This document shows, one piece after another, positions 24,855 to 34,349 of a stretch of 64,000 bases of DNA. This DNA comes from Harmothoe impar. Taxonomy: Eukaryota; Annelida; Polychaeta; Phyllodocida; Polynoidae. Where the stretch lies: assembly GCA_947462335.1 (NCBI GenBank), contig OX381714.1:39343360-39407359 (forward strand), read 5' to 3'. A model generated the notes under the pieces. That model did not search any database and was not told where the DNA came from. It was given only the letters and a program-made list of their open reading frames with translations. Each line of letters begins with the position of its first letter. The stretch's first letter is position 1. Both the position numbers and the translations under genes were made by a program.

Positions 24855-25001
24855 AGTAGTTATAGGTCTTGTACCAAGGTGTAGGGGTATTCAATGAAGG
24901 GAGCCTTATAGACTGGATAAATCAACTTTATACCACTAGCTCTATAATGCAGTATACAAGAGGTGTGAACTGCTTTGTTCTCTGTGCCCGCCGTGTTATA
25001 A
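24855..25001. repeat. Two-block dispersed repeat, copy A
   Basis: Block 1 (24855-24914) recurs in direct orientation at 30795-30854. Block 2 (24950-25001) recurs inverted at 30724-30775. Order and orientation differ between copies. Confidence 0.7.
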
Positions 25002-25123
25002 GTACCTGTACTGTATGCAATACTGAAAACCAGAAATATCTCCTTTTGCTGTGCAGCTACAGTACTTACTTCTAGCAGTGTGGTGTAGTGATGTAGCTTC
25101 TATTCTGTTCGACAGAAATGGAG

Positions 25124-25243
25124 TATTCACGTCTATATTTATACACACTGATATGTCTGGAGATAATCTATTCTGATCTATCTTGCGGAATGTATTTATA
25201 GTCATGGTCCCATGTAATACAATTATCGTGTATACATTTAAAT
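25124..25243. repeat. Dispersed repeat arm, inverted relative of 20559-20672
   Basis: Centred on AATCTATTCTGATCTATCTT; complements the 20559-20672 block. Confidence 0.7.
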
Positions 25244-25255
25244 ATGATGTATGTA

Positions 25256-25376
25256 CACTGTTAGAAGTTGATATAACTGAGCAATATAATATACTGTATT
25301 AGTGTACATAGGCAGTGGAATATACTTTTGGTTTACAGTATAAAAGGACGTATTTTTGGTTTTACTATTTACAGTG
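25256..25376. mobile_element. CACTG...CAGTG MITE with TA duplication
   Basis: 121 bp, CACTGTTAGAAGTTGATATA to TTTTACTATTTACAGTG; TA lies at 25254-25255 and 25377-25378. The internal phrase TTTACAGTATAAAAGGAC is shared by all copies. Confidence 0.78.
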
Positions 25377-25922
25377 TAGTATGACATACCAGGAGGCTAA
25401 GGAGTCTGTCATCACTATTAGTATTTCAGTCATTATCAACCAACCATACATAAAAGAACCCGAATATAACTATTCGCTGTAATTACTTCCACTCAGTCTT
25501 AAACCCGCAGATCTTACTGCACGTACAGTAACAGTCAGAGTGCAGTCGGGACAGGTACTCAGCTCTAGATATAGGGGCGCTGGGCCTTTAAACATACATT
25601 CCTGGCTTTGGTATTTAGCAGATGCTTGCCAGCTGCTTTGATGTCCATATATGTATTGGGGTATCTCATCACTGTCATAGGGCCTAAAGTATACAACGTT
25701 AATTCCTTTGATCCACCCATTCGTCCTCTAAAGGTCCATGAAGGCTGGGTATAGCTATTCTCTCTCTGTATGCTTCGTCAGCTCTGTCTCAGGAGGATCT
25801 CTAAAGGTGTGATGATGGTTGTATAAATAGCGGTGTCTTAACCCTTTCAGGCCACATAAAGGTACTCTCGTTCCCAAGTCCTCCCGAGGGAAAGCTCTTG
25901 TGACGACCACTTTGACCTTGAA

Positions 25923-26005
25923 CTTGACTTTTGCTGGGTCTAGGAAGTCTCTGTGGTTAGCTTGGAACTAACCAAAGAGACTGCCTAGATCTAGCAAAAT
26001 CCAAG
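25923..26005. repeat. 38-bp-arm hairpin
   Basis: CTTGACTTTTGCTGGGTCTA...TTAG (25923-25960) pairs with CTAACC...CCAAG (25968-26005) with a few mismatches and a 7-nt loop. Confidence 0.75.
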
Positions 26006-26045
26006 TAGTGATTGTCACCCGGGGGGGGGGGGGGAGAGGGGGGTC

Positions 26046-26776
26046 TGTCAGGCTAGATAGTCTCAAAATTGCGAGATAGTCTCAAAACCTATAGTTTTGT
26101 TAGTATCTTGCAACACTCAGGCTAGATGTCAAAACTATAAAATAGCCTCAAAATACCATAAATACCATAAATAGTATCTCACAACCTACAGGCTAAGTGG
26201 TCTCAAAAATTGTGAGATAATCTCAAAAGCCGGACAGATAGTCTCAAAACTGTGAGATCTTGCAACCCTCAGGCTAGATAGTCTAGATAGTATTTTGAGA
26301 CTATCTTGCAATTATGAGACTATCTAGCCTGAGGGTTGCAAGATACTAACAAAACTATAGTATTTTGAGACTATCTTGCAATTTTGAGACTATCTAGCCT
26401 GAGGGCTGCGAGATACTAACAAAACTATAGTATTTTGAGACTATCTTGCAATTTTGAGACTATCTAGCCTGACAGTTGCAAGATACTAACAAAACTATAG
26501 TATTTTGAGACTATCTTGCAATTTTGAGACTATCTAGCCTGAGGGGTTGCAAGATACTAACAAAACTATAGTATTTTGAGACTATCTTGCAATTTTGAGA
26601 CTATCTAGCCTGAGGGGTTGCAAGATACTCTCAAAATTTTGAGACTATCTAGCCTGACGTGTGTTTTGAGACTATCTCGCAATTTTGAGACTATCTAGCC
26701 TAAGGGTTGCAAGATACTAACAAAATTATAGTATTTTGAGACTATCTTGCAATTTTGAGACTATCTAGCCTAACAG
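26046..26776. repeat. Head-to-head inverted array of 70-bp units
   Basis: From about 26290 onward, units of 70-71 bp repeat (CTATCTAGCCTGAGGGTTGC, AAGATACTAACAAAACTATA, GTATTTTGAGACTATCTTGC) with phase points at 26320, 26390, 26460, 26530 and 26601. From 26046 to about 26280 the same motifs run in the opposite orientation, in more diverged units. The outermost sequences, TGTCAGGCTAGATAGTCTCA and the complement TGTTAGGCTAGATAGTCTCA, are inverted repeats of each other. Confidence 0.85.
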
Positions 26777-26786
26777 GGCCACTTAG

Positions 26787-27186
26787 TATATTTTTGTATA
26801 CACATGTGTGCGGCTGGCAAGGGTACTTTTTCTACAAAATTCCCCATGACAAGGGTCGATTTTCAAGAAAATTTGCCATGACAACGGTCCCGTTTGATGA
26901 AAATCCCCGTAACAAGGGTCTACTTTTAAAGAAAATGCGCGACATTTTAACAAAATTTCCCATTTTTCAATAAAACATCCAAATTTGCTTACAAAAAATC
27001 GCACAAGAGTATATTTCTCAGCGAGACTTTACTAAACATGGTCTGTTTTAATACTTTTCCCCCCAAACTTAGGAGCATTTGGCAGAAAGTGCCATGACAA
27101 GGGTAACATTCTGAGGTAAAAATCGCCACGAGAAGGGTAAGGGCCGGGTGTTGAACGGCCAGCCGCACACTTGTGTAAAAAAAAAA
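26787..27186. mobile_element. Inverted-repeat element, about 400 bp
   Basis: Arms GTATACACATGTGTGCGGCT-GGC and GCCAGCCGCACACTTGTGTA face each other. Between them the phrase (CC)ATGACAAGGGT with TTTTCAAGAAAAT recurs about every 30-35 bp. Confidence 0.55.
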
Positions 27187-27252
27187 TCAAGTGCCCCCCC
27201 CGGGATTGTCACCAGAGCCTTCCCCAGGAAAGATTTGGGAACGAGAGTAAAA

Positions 27253-27445
27253 CTAGGGCTGTTGTGTGCTATGCCCCGTGTCGTAATGATGCATGGAAGC
27301 AGCCCCGGGGATTCTACTCAACATTGCTACATCCATGCGTCGTGCCAAATTTCCAGGAGTGCATCAGCCCATAGGGTCCGCATGATGCTTGAAAGCAGCA
27401 CTGGTGAGTTACTCGCCAATGTCGCATTCATGCATAGATATAAAT
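27253..27445. mobile_element. GCAGCCC palindrome family, copy e
   Basis: GATGCATGGAAGCAGCCCCG and GCATGATGCTTGAAAGCAGC-ACTGGTGAGTTACTCGCC are the two family palindromes in decayed form. Confidence 0.6.
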
Positions 27446-27511
27446 GTACAATACATTTAAAGGCAAAAGGCTTACTTCCCCTGCAGTAACAGTCAGAGCT
27501 GAGCATGGGTG

Positions 27512-27680
27512 TAATGGCCACCGCCCACAGAGCATAAATCAGCTGTATTCGGCCATTACATGCGTAATTTATATGGAAATGTATGACTATTTTAGTCAGG
27601 TCAACCCCTGTGGACGGTGACCATTATAAATGTTGACCTAAAAAGTCTGTGGACGGTGACCATTATAAATGTTGACCTGA
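27512..27680. mobile_element. TGGCCACCG MITE with a 39-bp terminal duplication
   Basis: TAATGGCCACCGCCCACAGA to GGACGGTGACCATTA (27512-27626), followed by a second copy of the right end: CTGTGGACGGTGACCATTAT starts at 27608 and again at 27647, period 39. Confidence 0.7.
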
Positions 27681-27874
27681 AAAGAACCAGAGGCCTACAG
27701 TGTACAATTACATTACCAACACGCATTGAAGATGCATGTATACAGTGGTATACAGTGCGGCTTAATGGATCCTCATCTGAAGTATACAAGCATCTGTAAC
27801 AGTTCTGGCTACTCGTGCAGAAACCAGGGAGGGCACACAGAATAGCATAAACCCATTAAGTAAGCCTTTAAGTA

Positions 27875-28085
27875 CGACATGATGCCCCAATGCATGATGC
27901 CTTTGAATGCAGCCCTGGCAAGTAGCTTGCCAGGGCTGCATTCAACCTTATGAGCTTCAGACACTCCCGAAGGATTGGCATGATGCACCAATGCAGCCCT
28001 GGCAAGTTACTCGCCGGGGCTGTATTGGTGCATCATGACGACAAATGTCATCTTTTAGCGACATTCATCCTTAAAGGGTTAAACC
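27875..28085. mobile_element. GCAGCCCTGGC palindrome family, clearest copy f
   Basis: The first palindrome has perfect 20-bp arms, TTGAATGCAGCCCTGGCAAG (27903-27922) and its complement (27926-27945), with a 3-nt loop. The second (27977-28037) runs GGCATGATGCACCAATGCAG to the complement. A TTCAGACACTCCCGAAGGAT spacer separates them. Edges carry AAAGGGTTAA (28074-28083). Confidence 0.85.
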
Positions 28086-28213
28086 GAGCCATTAGTCATT
28101 GTATCCCCTCATCCTACCTCAATGTCCACACATAATTATGTTTAAAAATAAAGGAAAACACCAGGTCCGGGAATATTATGGTGCGCATGTTGCAATAGGC
28201 AGAGGACTTAGGT

Positions 28214-28337
28214 CATGGTCACCATCCACAGAGCATAAATTTGCCGTATACGACTAGAATTGCCATACATTTCCTACATAAATTGCGGGTATGATATATA
28301 TATAGGGGCCGAGTTATTCTCTGAAGACAGTGGCCAT
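28214..28337. mobile_element. TGGCCACCG palindromic MITE, copy 4
   Basis: CATGGTCACCATCCACAGAG on the left and GAAGACAGTGGCCATC on the right; the arms are more diverged than at 24413. Confidence 0.6.
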
Positions 28338-28439
28338 CGGGAAGATTAATCATTTTGCGGAAATGAAAATGCTTGAAACGTTCACCTGAAAACATAACAC
28401 CGTTAAATGTCTTTGGTGGGCCTTGCGTTAAGGCCCCTG

Positions 28440-28587
28440 CACTGTTAAAAACAAATGTATAGCCGAGCAGTAGTATCTACTGAAGTGTTACAGTAGATTC
28501 TATATGGTAGTAGTGTACATTGGCAGTAGAATCTACTGTTGGTTCATAGTATAAAAGGACGTATTTTTGGTTTCACTATTTACAGTC
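28440..28587. mobile_element. CACTG MITE
   Basis: CACTGTTAAAAACAAATGTA to CACTATTTACAGTC, with the shared AGTATAAAAGGACGTATTTT phrase. No clean TA flanks. Confidence 0.65.
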
Positions 28588-28978
28588 TATCCTGCTAGGT
28601 TTGGTGGATTTATATGGCATACACCTTCTTGATGTATCAAAAACTGTCCATTTTATAAGAACGACATCGTGGATCGCTGCACACCCAGTGCCTTGATGGA
28701 ACATTATCGTTATATCTGACTTTTTAAGTCAGCAAACATATAACATGGCCACTTTCCTGGTATACAAAATGTATTAAGTAGACCATCCCACTGCTCTCTA
28801 TGTCGGATACTGTATAGAATAAAACAGGCCCACGGCTCAGTCATTATTTTACAACTCACTAGATCTGCCCTTGGCCTGAATGATCTAAATCTTAGTTTTT
28901 GACACAAGTGTTTCTTGGAAAAAGTGGTGTAAAGCCATCCTCATTTAGCCCTATACGTATACGCATTGTACTGTCCCT

Positions 28979-29190
28979 TGTCGTCATGAGACATGAATGC
29001 AGCCCTGTCGGGCCTACCGGTACACATCATGGCTGCATTCAAACATCATGCTGACTCCTCAGGAGTGTAGGGTCGGCATGATGCTTGAATGCAGCACTCG
29101 CAAGTTAATCGCCAGGGCAGCATTTATATATCATGACGACAAAGGCCATATTACATTAAAGCAATATGCGGCCCTCAAAGCGTTATATGG
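28979..29190. mobile_element. GCAGCCC palindrome family, copy g
   Basis: Two decayed palindromes around ATGAATGCAGCCCTGTCGGG and GCATGATGCTTGAATGCAGC, then ATCATGACGACAAAGGCCAT and GCAATATGCGGCCCTCAAAG at the edge. Confidence 0.65.
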
Positions 29191-29627
29191 GAGATAAGAA
29201 AACACCAAGAAATTCATTGTTGGATCTGGGGGATGTTTTTATCACTCACCATATAGCTCTAGAGGAGACACCTCCCCTCTTTGATGTTATATATTGAAAA
29301 CCTGTGCATGACACCTACCCATTACAACCGATGATCTTTCTGCTTGATGTGCTATATCTCTTCTCCTTAGGCCAGCCCATTCAAGTGGTGTCATCTAAGC
29401 CTATTATTTAAGATGATAAATGTCTGTAACATGCTTGACACTTTGTGTCAGATGGGGGAAAGGTGCATGAGAGAAATGCAAACTTGACTGCACAGTGGAG
29501 CGGTGTTTCTCAGGATGAAGGTAACTGATGAGAAATACATGGCATATCATTCTAGCAAGCACCGACTACATATAATATGATTGTCAATGTTTGTTAACAT
29601 ATAGTAAAGACATAGTACACTGCTAGA

Positions 29628-29767
29628 AGTAAATGTACCTGAGCAGTATAATCTATACTGTACATATTTTTGCAGTATATACTACGGTGTTAGTGTACAT
29701 GGACAGTAGAATCTGCTATTGGTTTACAGTATGAAAGGACTTATTTTTGGGTTGATTCTTTACAGTG
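29628..29767. mobile_element. CACTG...CAGTG MITE with TA duplication
   Basis: 140 bp, CACTGCTAGAAGTAAATGTA to GATTCTTTACAGTG. TA lies at 29626-29627 and 29768-29769. Confidence 0.78.
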
Positions 29768-30094
29768 TAACATGCACCAGCTCACTATGTTACCATTAAG
29801 GAGGTTATCATCTCCCACAATACAGGGGCATATAGTGTAAGACCCTCAGCTGGATAAAACCAGGCTATCTGATATTACCAGGAGGAAGTTGGTGTTAGAT
29901 AGTGTGGTGTATGTGGAGGACATGTTCAAGGGTACAGGACATTCCTTTGTGACAGATATGACGCTGTGTCGTGTTGTAAGATTTACATTTGTTATCTTGC
30001 TATTTTCCGACTATGTCAAGAGTCTGCTCATTTGGGAACTAATGACCCATCAAGGGTCTCATAGTACTTCAAATGCATTATGATTTATCATGCC

Positions 30095-30305
30095 CATTTT
30101 TTTGTCATTATGATGCATGCATAGGCTACAGCCCTAGCGAGTAACTCGCCAATGCTGCATTCAAGCATCATATCGATCCTGTAGGGTTGATACACTCCCT
30201 AATGGTCGGCATTATGTTTGAATGCAGCCCTGGCCAATGACTCGCCTGGCCTGCATTCATGCATGACGATGAAGGTCATAATGCTTCAAAATCTCCCTTA
30301 AATAC
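30095..30305. mobile_element. GCAGCCC palindrome family, copy h
   Basis: AGCCCTAGCGAGTAACTCGC and AATGCAGCCCTGGCCAATGA palindromes separated by a GTAGGGTTGATACACTCCC spacer; ATTCATGCATGACGATGAAG follows. Confidence 0.65.
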
Positions 30306-30723
30306 ATTCCTTATAAACTCCTTATATGATTACATAAGTAGATGTAGCTTTCCAAAATCGACCTCGCAGTCCCTATGTATATGTTAGGCCTATAAAAAAA
30401 ATCCCACTCGTAATTATGGGATATTTCCCTTGTAATATACCTAAAGAGTATAACTACATAGCTAAGGTTTCCAGATACATCTTCTATGGATTCAGCCAAC
30501 TGTCATTTCCAGAAGTAAAATAATTTCACATTGTTATAGGTGTGTACGAGAACGTTAAATCGTTCACATTTATGCCTGAATTATACTTATGAGATATTGC
30601 ATAACATACAAAGAGGTGTAGGGCGTACATGACCTCCCTTGCCTCTCCATGACTTCATTAGGCAGGACAAAGCAACTGAAATAACATATTGCCATCAATA
30701 TCAATCAATTGATTATCAGTGTA

Positions 30724-30854
30724 TTATACCACAGCAGGCACAGAGAACAATGCATTTCACACCTCTTGTATACTGCATACAGCTAGTGATATAAAGTAGT
30801 TATAGACCTTGTACCAAGCTGTAGAGGTATTTAGTAAAGGGAGCTTCATAGACT
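30724..30854. repeat. Two-block dispersed repeat, copy B (rearranged)
   Basis: Block 2 inverted (30724-30775), then block 1 direct (30795-30854), relative to 24855-25001. The remainder to 31467 is plain intergenic sequence. Confidence 0.7.
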
Positions 30855-31467
30855 TGTATTTCGCATACAGCATGGTACTCGTCCTATAACTACTAGTTGC
30901 ATGAACAAACGAATAGATGTTTATGTGAAATAGACACACACTTATTATATTCTGAGCAGCAGAATGCCCTAACAATTACATTGTTTTGTAAACCAAGAAA
31001 CCACAAACTCCGGTTATGATGCAGGGAGTGTGACTGTTCATACACATTTTAGCACTGTATACAGCTTCCCTGTTGTACCACTACTGCTGCTGAATTCCCA
31101 GAATAGAATCTGATCTTCACCTGTGATAAAAACAGACACACTCACATTGATCAGCACAGAGTGTATTACCAGGTATGTGCAACAGAACTATAAATATCAT
31201 CTACCCACGTTATATTTATCCCTATTCTGGAAGAGCACCCTCAAGGAGACAATAAAGTTAACCACGGTGTCTGCATGCACCAAACCCAATCAGTGCAGTC
31301 TGTTATAGATCCATAGGCTGAAGGTCAAGGGCTTGACAAGGACAGGGCAGGGCTGGTCATCAGGTAGGTTTGGGTAACACCCAACAGCCTGCTGTTGTCA
31401 TTTGGCTACTGGCCAAACCTCATGTCCAGGCCTCATTGCATTGATGGGGGTCACAATTATGTCACTT

Positions 31468-31795
31468 AACCCTTTAAGGACCGCATTGTGCTTTAGTGTG
31501 CTTTAATGTGTTTTAGTGTGCTCTAGTGTGATTCAGGGTGCTTTAGTTTACTTTGTATGTTATATCCTTGGTCCTCATGATACATGCCTGCAGCCCTGGG
31601 GAGTAATTCGCTAAGGATGCAGTCATGCATCCGGGACGACCCTTAGTGAGTGTATGGTCCATTAGGTCGTCATGAATGTATGATGCATGATGAAGCCTGA
31701 CCCACTGTCACTAGGGCTTCATACAGTCATGCATCATGACAACACAGGCTATGGTTAATTAAGGCACTATGCGGTCCCTAAAGTATAGCATGATG
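31468..31795. mobile_element. GCAGCCC palindrome family, copy i, with outer ends
   Basis: Outer phrases TTAACCCTTTAAGGACCGCA and, inverted, CACTATGCGGTCCCTAAAG bound decayed palindromes (CTGCAGCCCTGGGGAGTAAT, GGCTTCATACAGTCATGC). GTGCTTTAGTGTG words repeat near the left edge. This copy best shows that the family has its own terminal inverted repeats. Confidence 0.65.
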
Positions 31796-31833
31796 TGAAG
31801 GGGCCTTAAAAGCTTGCGTGCCATGGACATACA

Positions 31834-31955
31834 CACACACAGAAAAGTGAGAGTCATTGTCGCTAAAACTACCCTCACCTGAAGGTCAGGCACTGCCTGA
31901 CTCTCAGATGATGGTAGTTTTAGCGACAATGACTCTCACTTTTCTGAGGGTGCAC
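31834..31955. mobile_element. Palindromic MITE, perfect 33-bp arms
   Basis: AGAAAAGTGAGAGTCATTGT (start of the arm 31841-31873) and its exact complement at 31913-31945; CACACAC and GGGTGC flank. Relatives are at 56843-56917 and 60484-60573. Confidence 0.85.
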
Positions 31956-32227
31956 TTATACCTACCGATACAACAACAGGAGAGACATACATACAAAAAC
32001 ATCTATTCGACCCGAGGAACAACTATGAAAACAAAATAGACCTGACTTAATTTAAATCACAGAACAATGGTAAATGAAGCAGGACATGAGTGAGCCTATC
32101 GTGCTACCAAAATTAAAGCTATGAATTTGATGACCAGCCTAAAGTAAATATGTGTATGTACAAATCTAATCAGTATGTACATGTCTGATCTCTGTGATAC
32201 TTACCGAGGTTCCACATATCACCATTA

Positions 32228-32247
32228 CCCCCCCCCCCCCCCCCCCC
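32228..32247. repeat. C20 homopolymer
   Basis: Twenty consecutive C in AT-rich surroundings. Confidence 0.9.
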
Positions 32248-32564
32248 TTACAACTAGCAGCACCTCTCTATATCTTGTATCAGCGCCAACTACAGACACA
32301 TTCCTACCTGTACACGTGATCACCCTATGGGCAGGATCCACAGCCAGTGCAGCCTGAGGTCACAGGTCACAGGTCATAAGGGCACAAGGCAGGAGCCCAA
32401 AGGTCAATGCGACGCCGGGGTCGATCAGCTGACGCCTGTACATTGGAGCTATGCTGCTGGGTATTGGCTAGAGGAGGCCGGTGAAGGTATAGACATGTAT
32501 GGTGATGTCCGGCTAAGTATACAAGATAGCCCTTTGGTGGCGGCATTGTATTAAATACATCATC

Positions 32565-32765
32565 ACCTTCATCAGTACACATGCATGGATGCATCCCTCG
32601 TCAGATCTGAATGAATGCATCATACCGAGTCTTTGCAAGATCGGAATGACGCTTTGATGCAGTATAGGCGAATTACTCACCATGGCTGCATTTAAGCATC
32701 AGGGTGACAATGGGCATACATACTGTCCATTAATGCACTATGCGGTCTGCAAAGGGCTTCATATA
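32565..32765. mobile_element. GCAGCCC palindrome family, decayed copy j
   Basis: GAATGCATCATACCGAG, ATTACTCACCATGGCTGCAT and the edge TTAATGCACTATGCGGTC identify the family. Confidence 0.5.
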
Positions 32766-34289
32766 AATAACGGGCCCAGGGATACTGTGTGTATAGTAAG
32801 ATATAGCTGTGTACCGTAGAACGTGGTGTGTACGAGAACAACTTGTATTTTACAAACAACATGGCATGGACTTGATAATAGCTCAACGGTAGACACAGCT
32901 AGTGGGCTATAGTTTACACTTTCTGAGAAGAGCCAGGATGATTCCATATTATGTATTGACCCCCCCACCCAAATGGATGGTTAAGTATTGAAGCCTGTCA
33001 ACTGTAAACAATATCAATAACTATTTATCATGCAATGGGGCTATTTTCCCCCAGAACAATACGATATTATTTAATGTTTCTTTTTTAACTCATGAGACTG
33101 CTCATTTAAATTCAGTAAATTCCTCAAACTTATAATTATGCTTAGACATGGATGAATCAGAGCATGACGGTCATTCCCTCTGTCCTAATATAATGTTCAA
33201 GTGCCTGTAGAGTTTAAAGATAACAGTACATGTAATGTGTACCACCTTTTATGTGACAGCAAAATGCAACAGGTCATGCATGTATCTTGAGGCTAGTTTG
33301 AAGAAGGCCTGAGGCTCACGCGGATACGGTATACCGGGGTAATATACTTCTGTGGTGTCAGAAGATACCCTTCAGCTGTTCTGAACACACGACCTGGTTA
33401 TATTATTGCGTCTAAGAAATATGACATGTCACAACGCCATTAACTTACACTGGATCTATGACAACTCCAGAATCGAACATTCAACACCTTGGGCAACGTT
33501 CACTGGCCACAAACTTTAGGACCCATTTCCAAGACGCATACTACCAGTTACTACTTCTGGAAGATTTTACTACAATGTTTACAATAATATATAGCCCAGG
33601 TCACATGTCGTTACCAAACCTAAAGACCCCCCCCCCCCCCCAAACACACTTTCCACTAGCCGGTGGCGTCATTTATGAACGTTCACTTCCCATGTAGCTA
33701 CTCCTTCCAGGCAAATGACTTCTCGTGAAATATAAATAGTTTGCACTGAGAGACCTGTACTGTATAGAAATCATGAGAATTCCCATAGCCAATTAACCAT
33801 GTGCTGCATTTCCTTGAGAAAGAAACACAAACAAATAAGCCAGTATTTAACATACTACTACCAAGCATTGCATATATGGATGGTCATAATTTCTGAATAG
33901 AATATAAATCAATACAAATACAAATAGTTGAAATATTAAAATAAATCATCACCTTTTGCTACATCATCACATCTCTATCATGAACCTTGTATACTACAGG
34001 TACAGGTAGGTATGCCCCTGGGATGATTAGCACTCATCACATGCTGCATAACACCTGTGGTTCACGCCTTGGAGGACACACCTGGAGGAGGGTGACGTCT
34101 TAGTCCATATCAGGTATACACCTGAGAGACTGGAGGAACAGGTGTGTGATTTAACCCTTTGCCGACTGGCCCTGCATGCAGCACTAGTTGGCACCAGGGG
34201 GTTTCTGGTCATTTATTGTAAAGCTACATGCATGTATAGTTGGACATGTTATATATTGGATATTGCCCAGCATATTAGCGTGAGCAGAG
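32766..34289. other. Intergenic sequence with a C15 tract
   Basis: No gene or element recognised. C-run at 33627-33641. Confidence 0.5.
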
Positions 34290-34291
34290 AC

Positions 34292-34347
<56 letters not shown>
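34290..34347. repeat. TA microsatellite, left of the 2.1-kb element
   Basis: (TA)n with one TACATA interruption, directly abutting the GGGTGGGGG terminal repeat. Confidence 0.95.

Positions 34348-34349
<2 letters not shown>

Larger units (their letters stand above)
25848..27262. mobile_element. Composite nest of inverted-repeat elements
   Basis: The outer blocks 25848-25908 and 27200-27255 are inverted relatives (CTCTCGTTCCCAAGTCCTCC against the complement of the right block, which reads GGGAACGAGAG). Between them lie a 38-bp-arm hairpin (25923-26005), a G-run, the 26046-26776 inverted array and the 26787-27186 element. No reading frame of note. Confidence 0.6.

Noticed and set aside
26285..26776. 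Evenly spaced 70-bp repeats resembling a CRISPR array
   Set aside because: There are no unique spacers: the whole 70 bp is repeated, an inverted half exists, and the context is eukaryotic.
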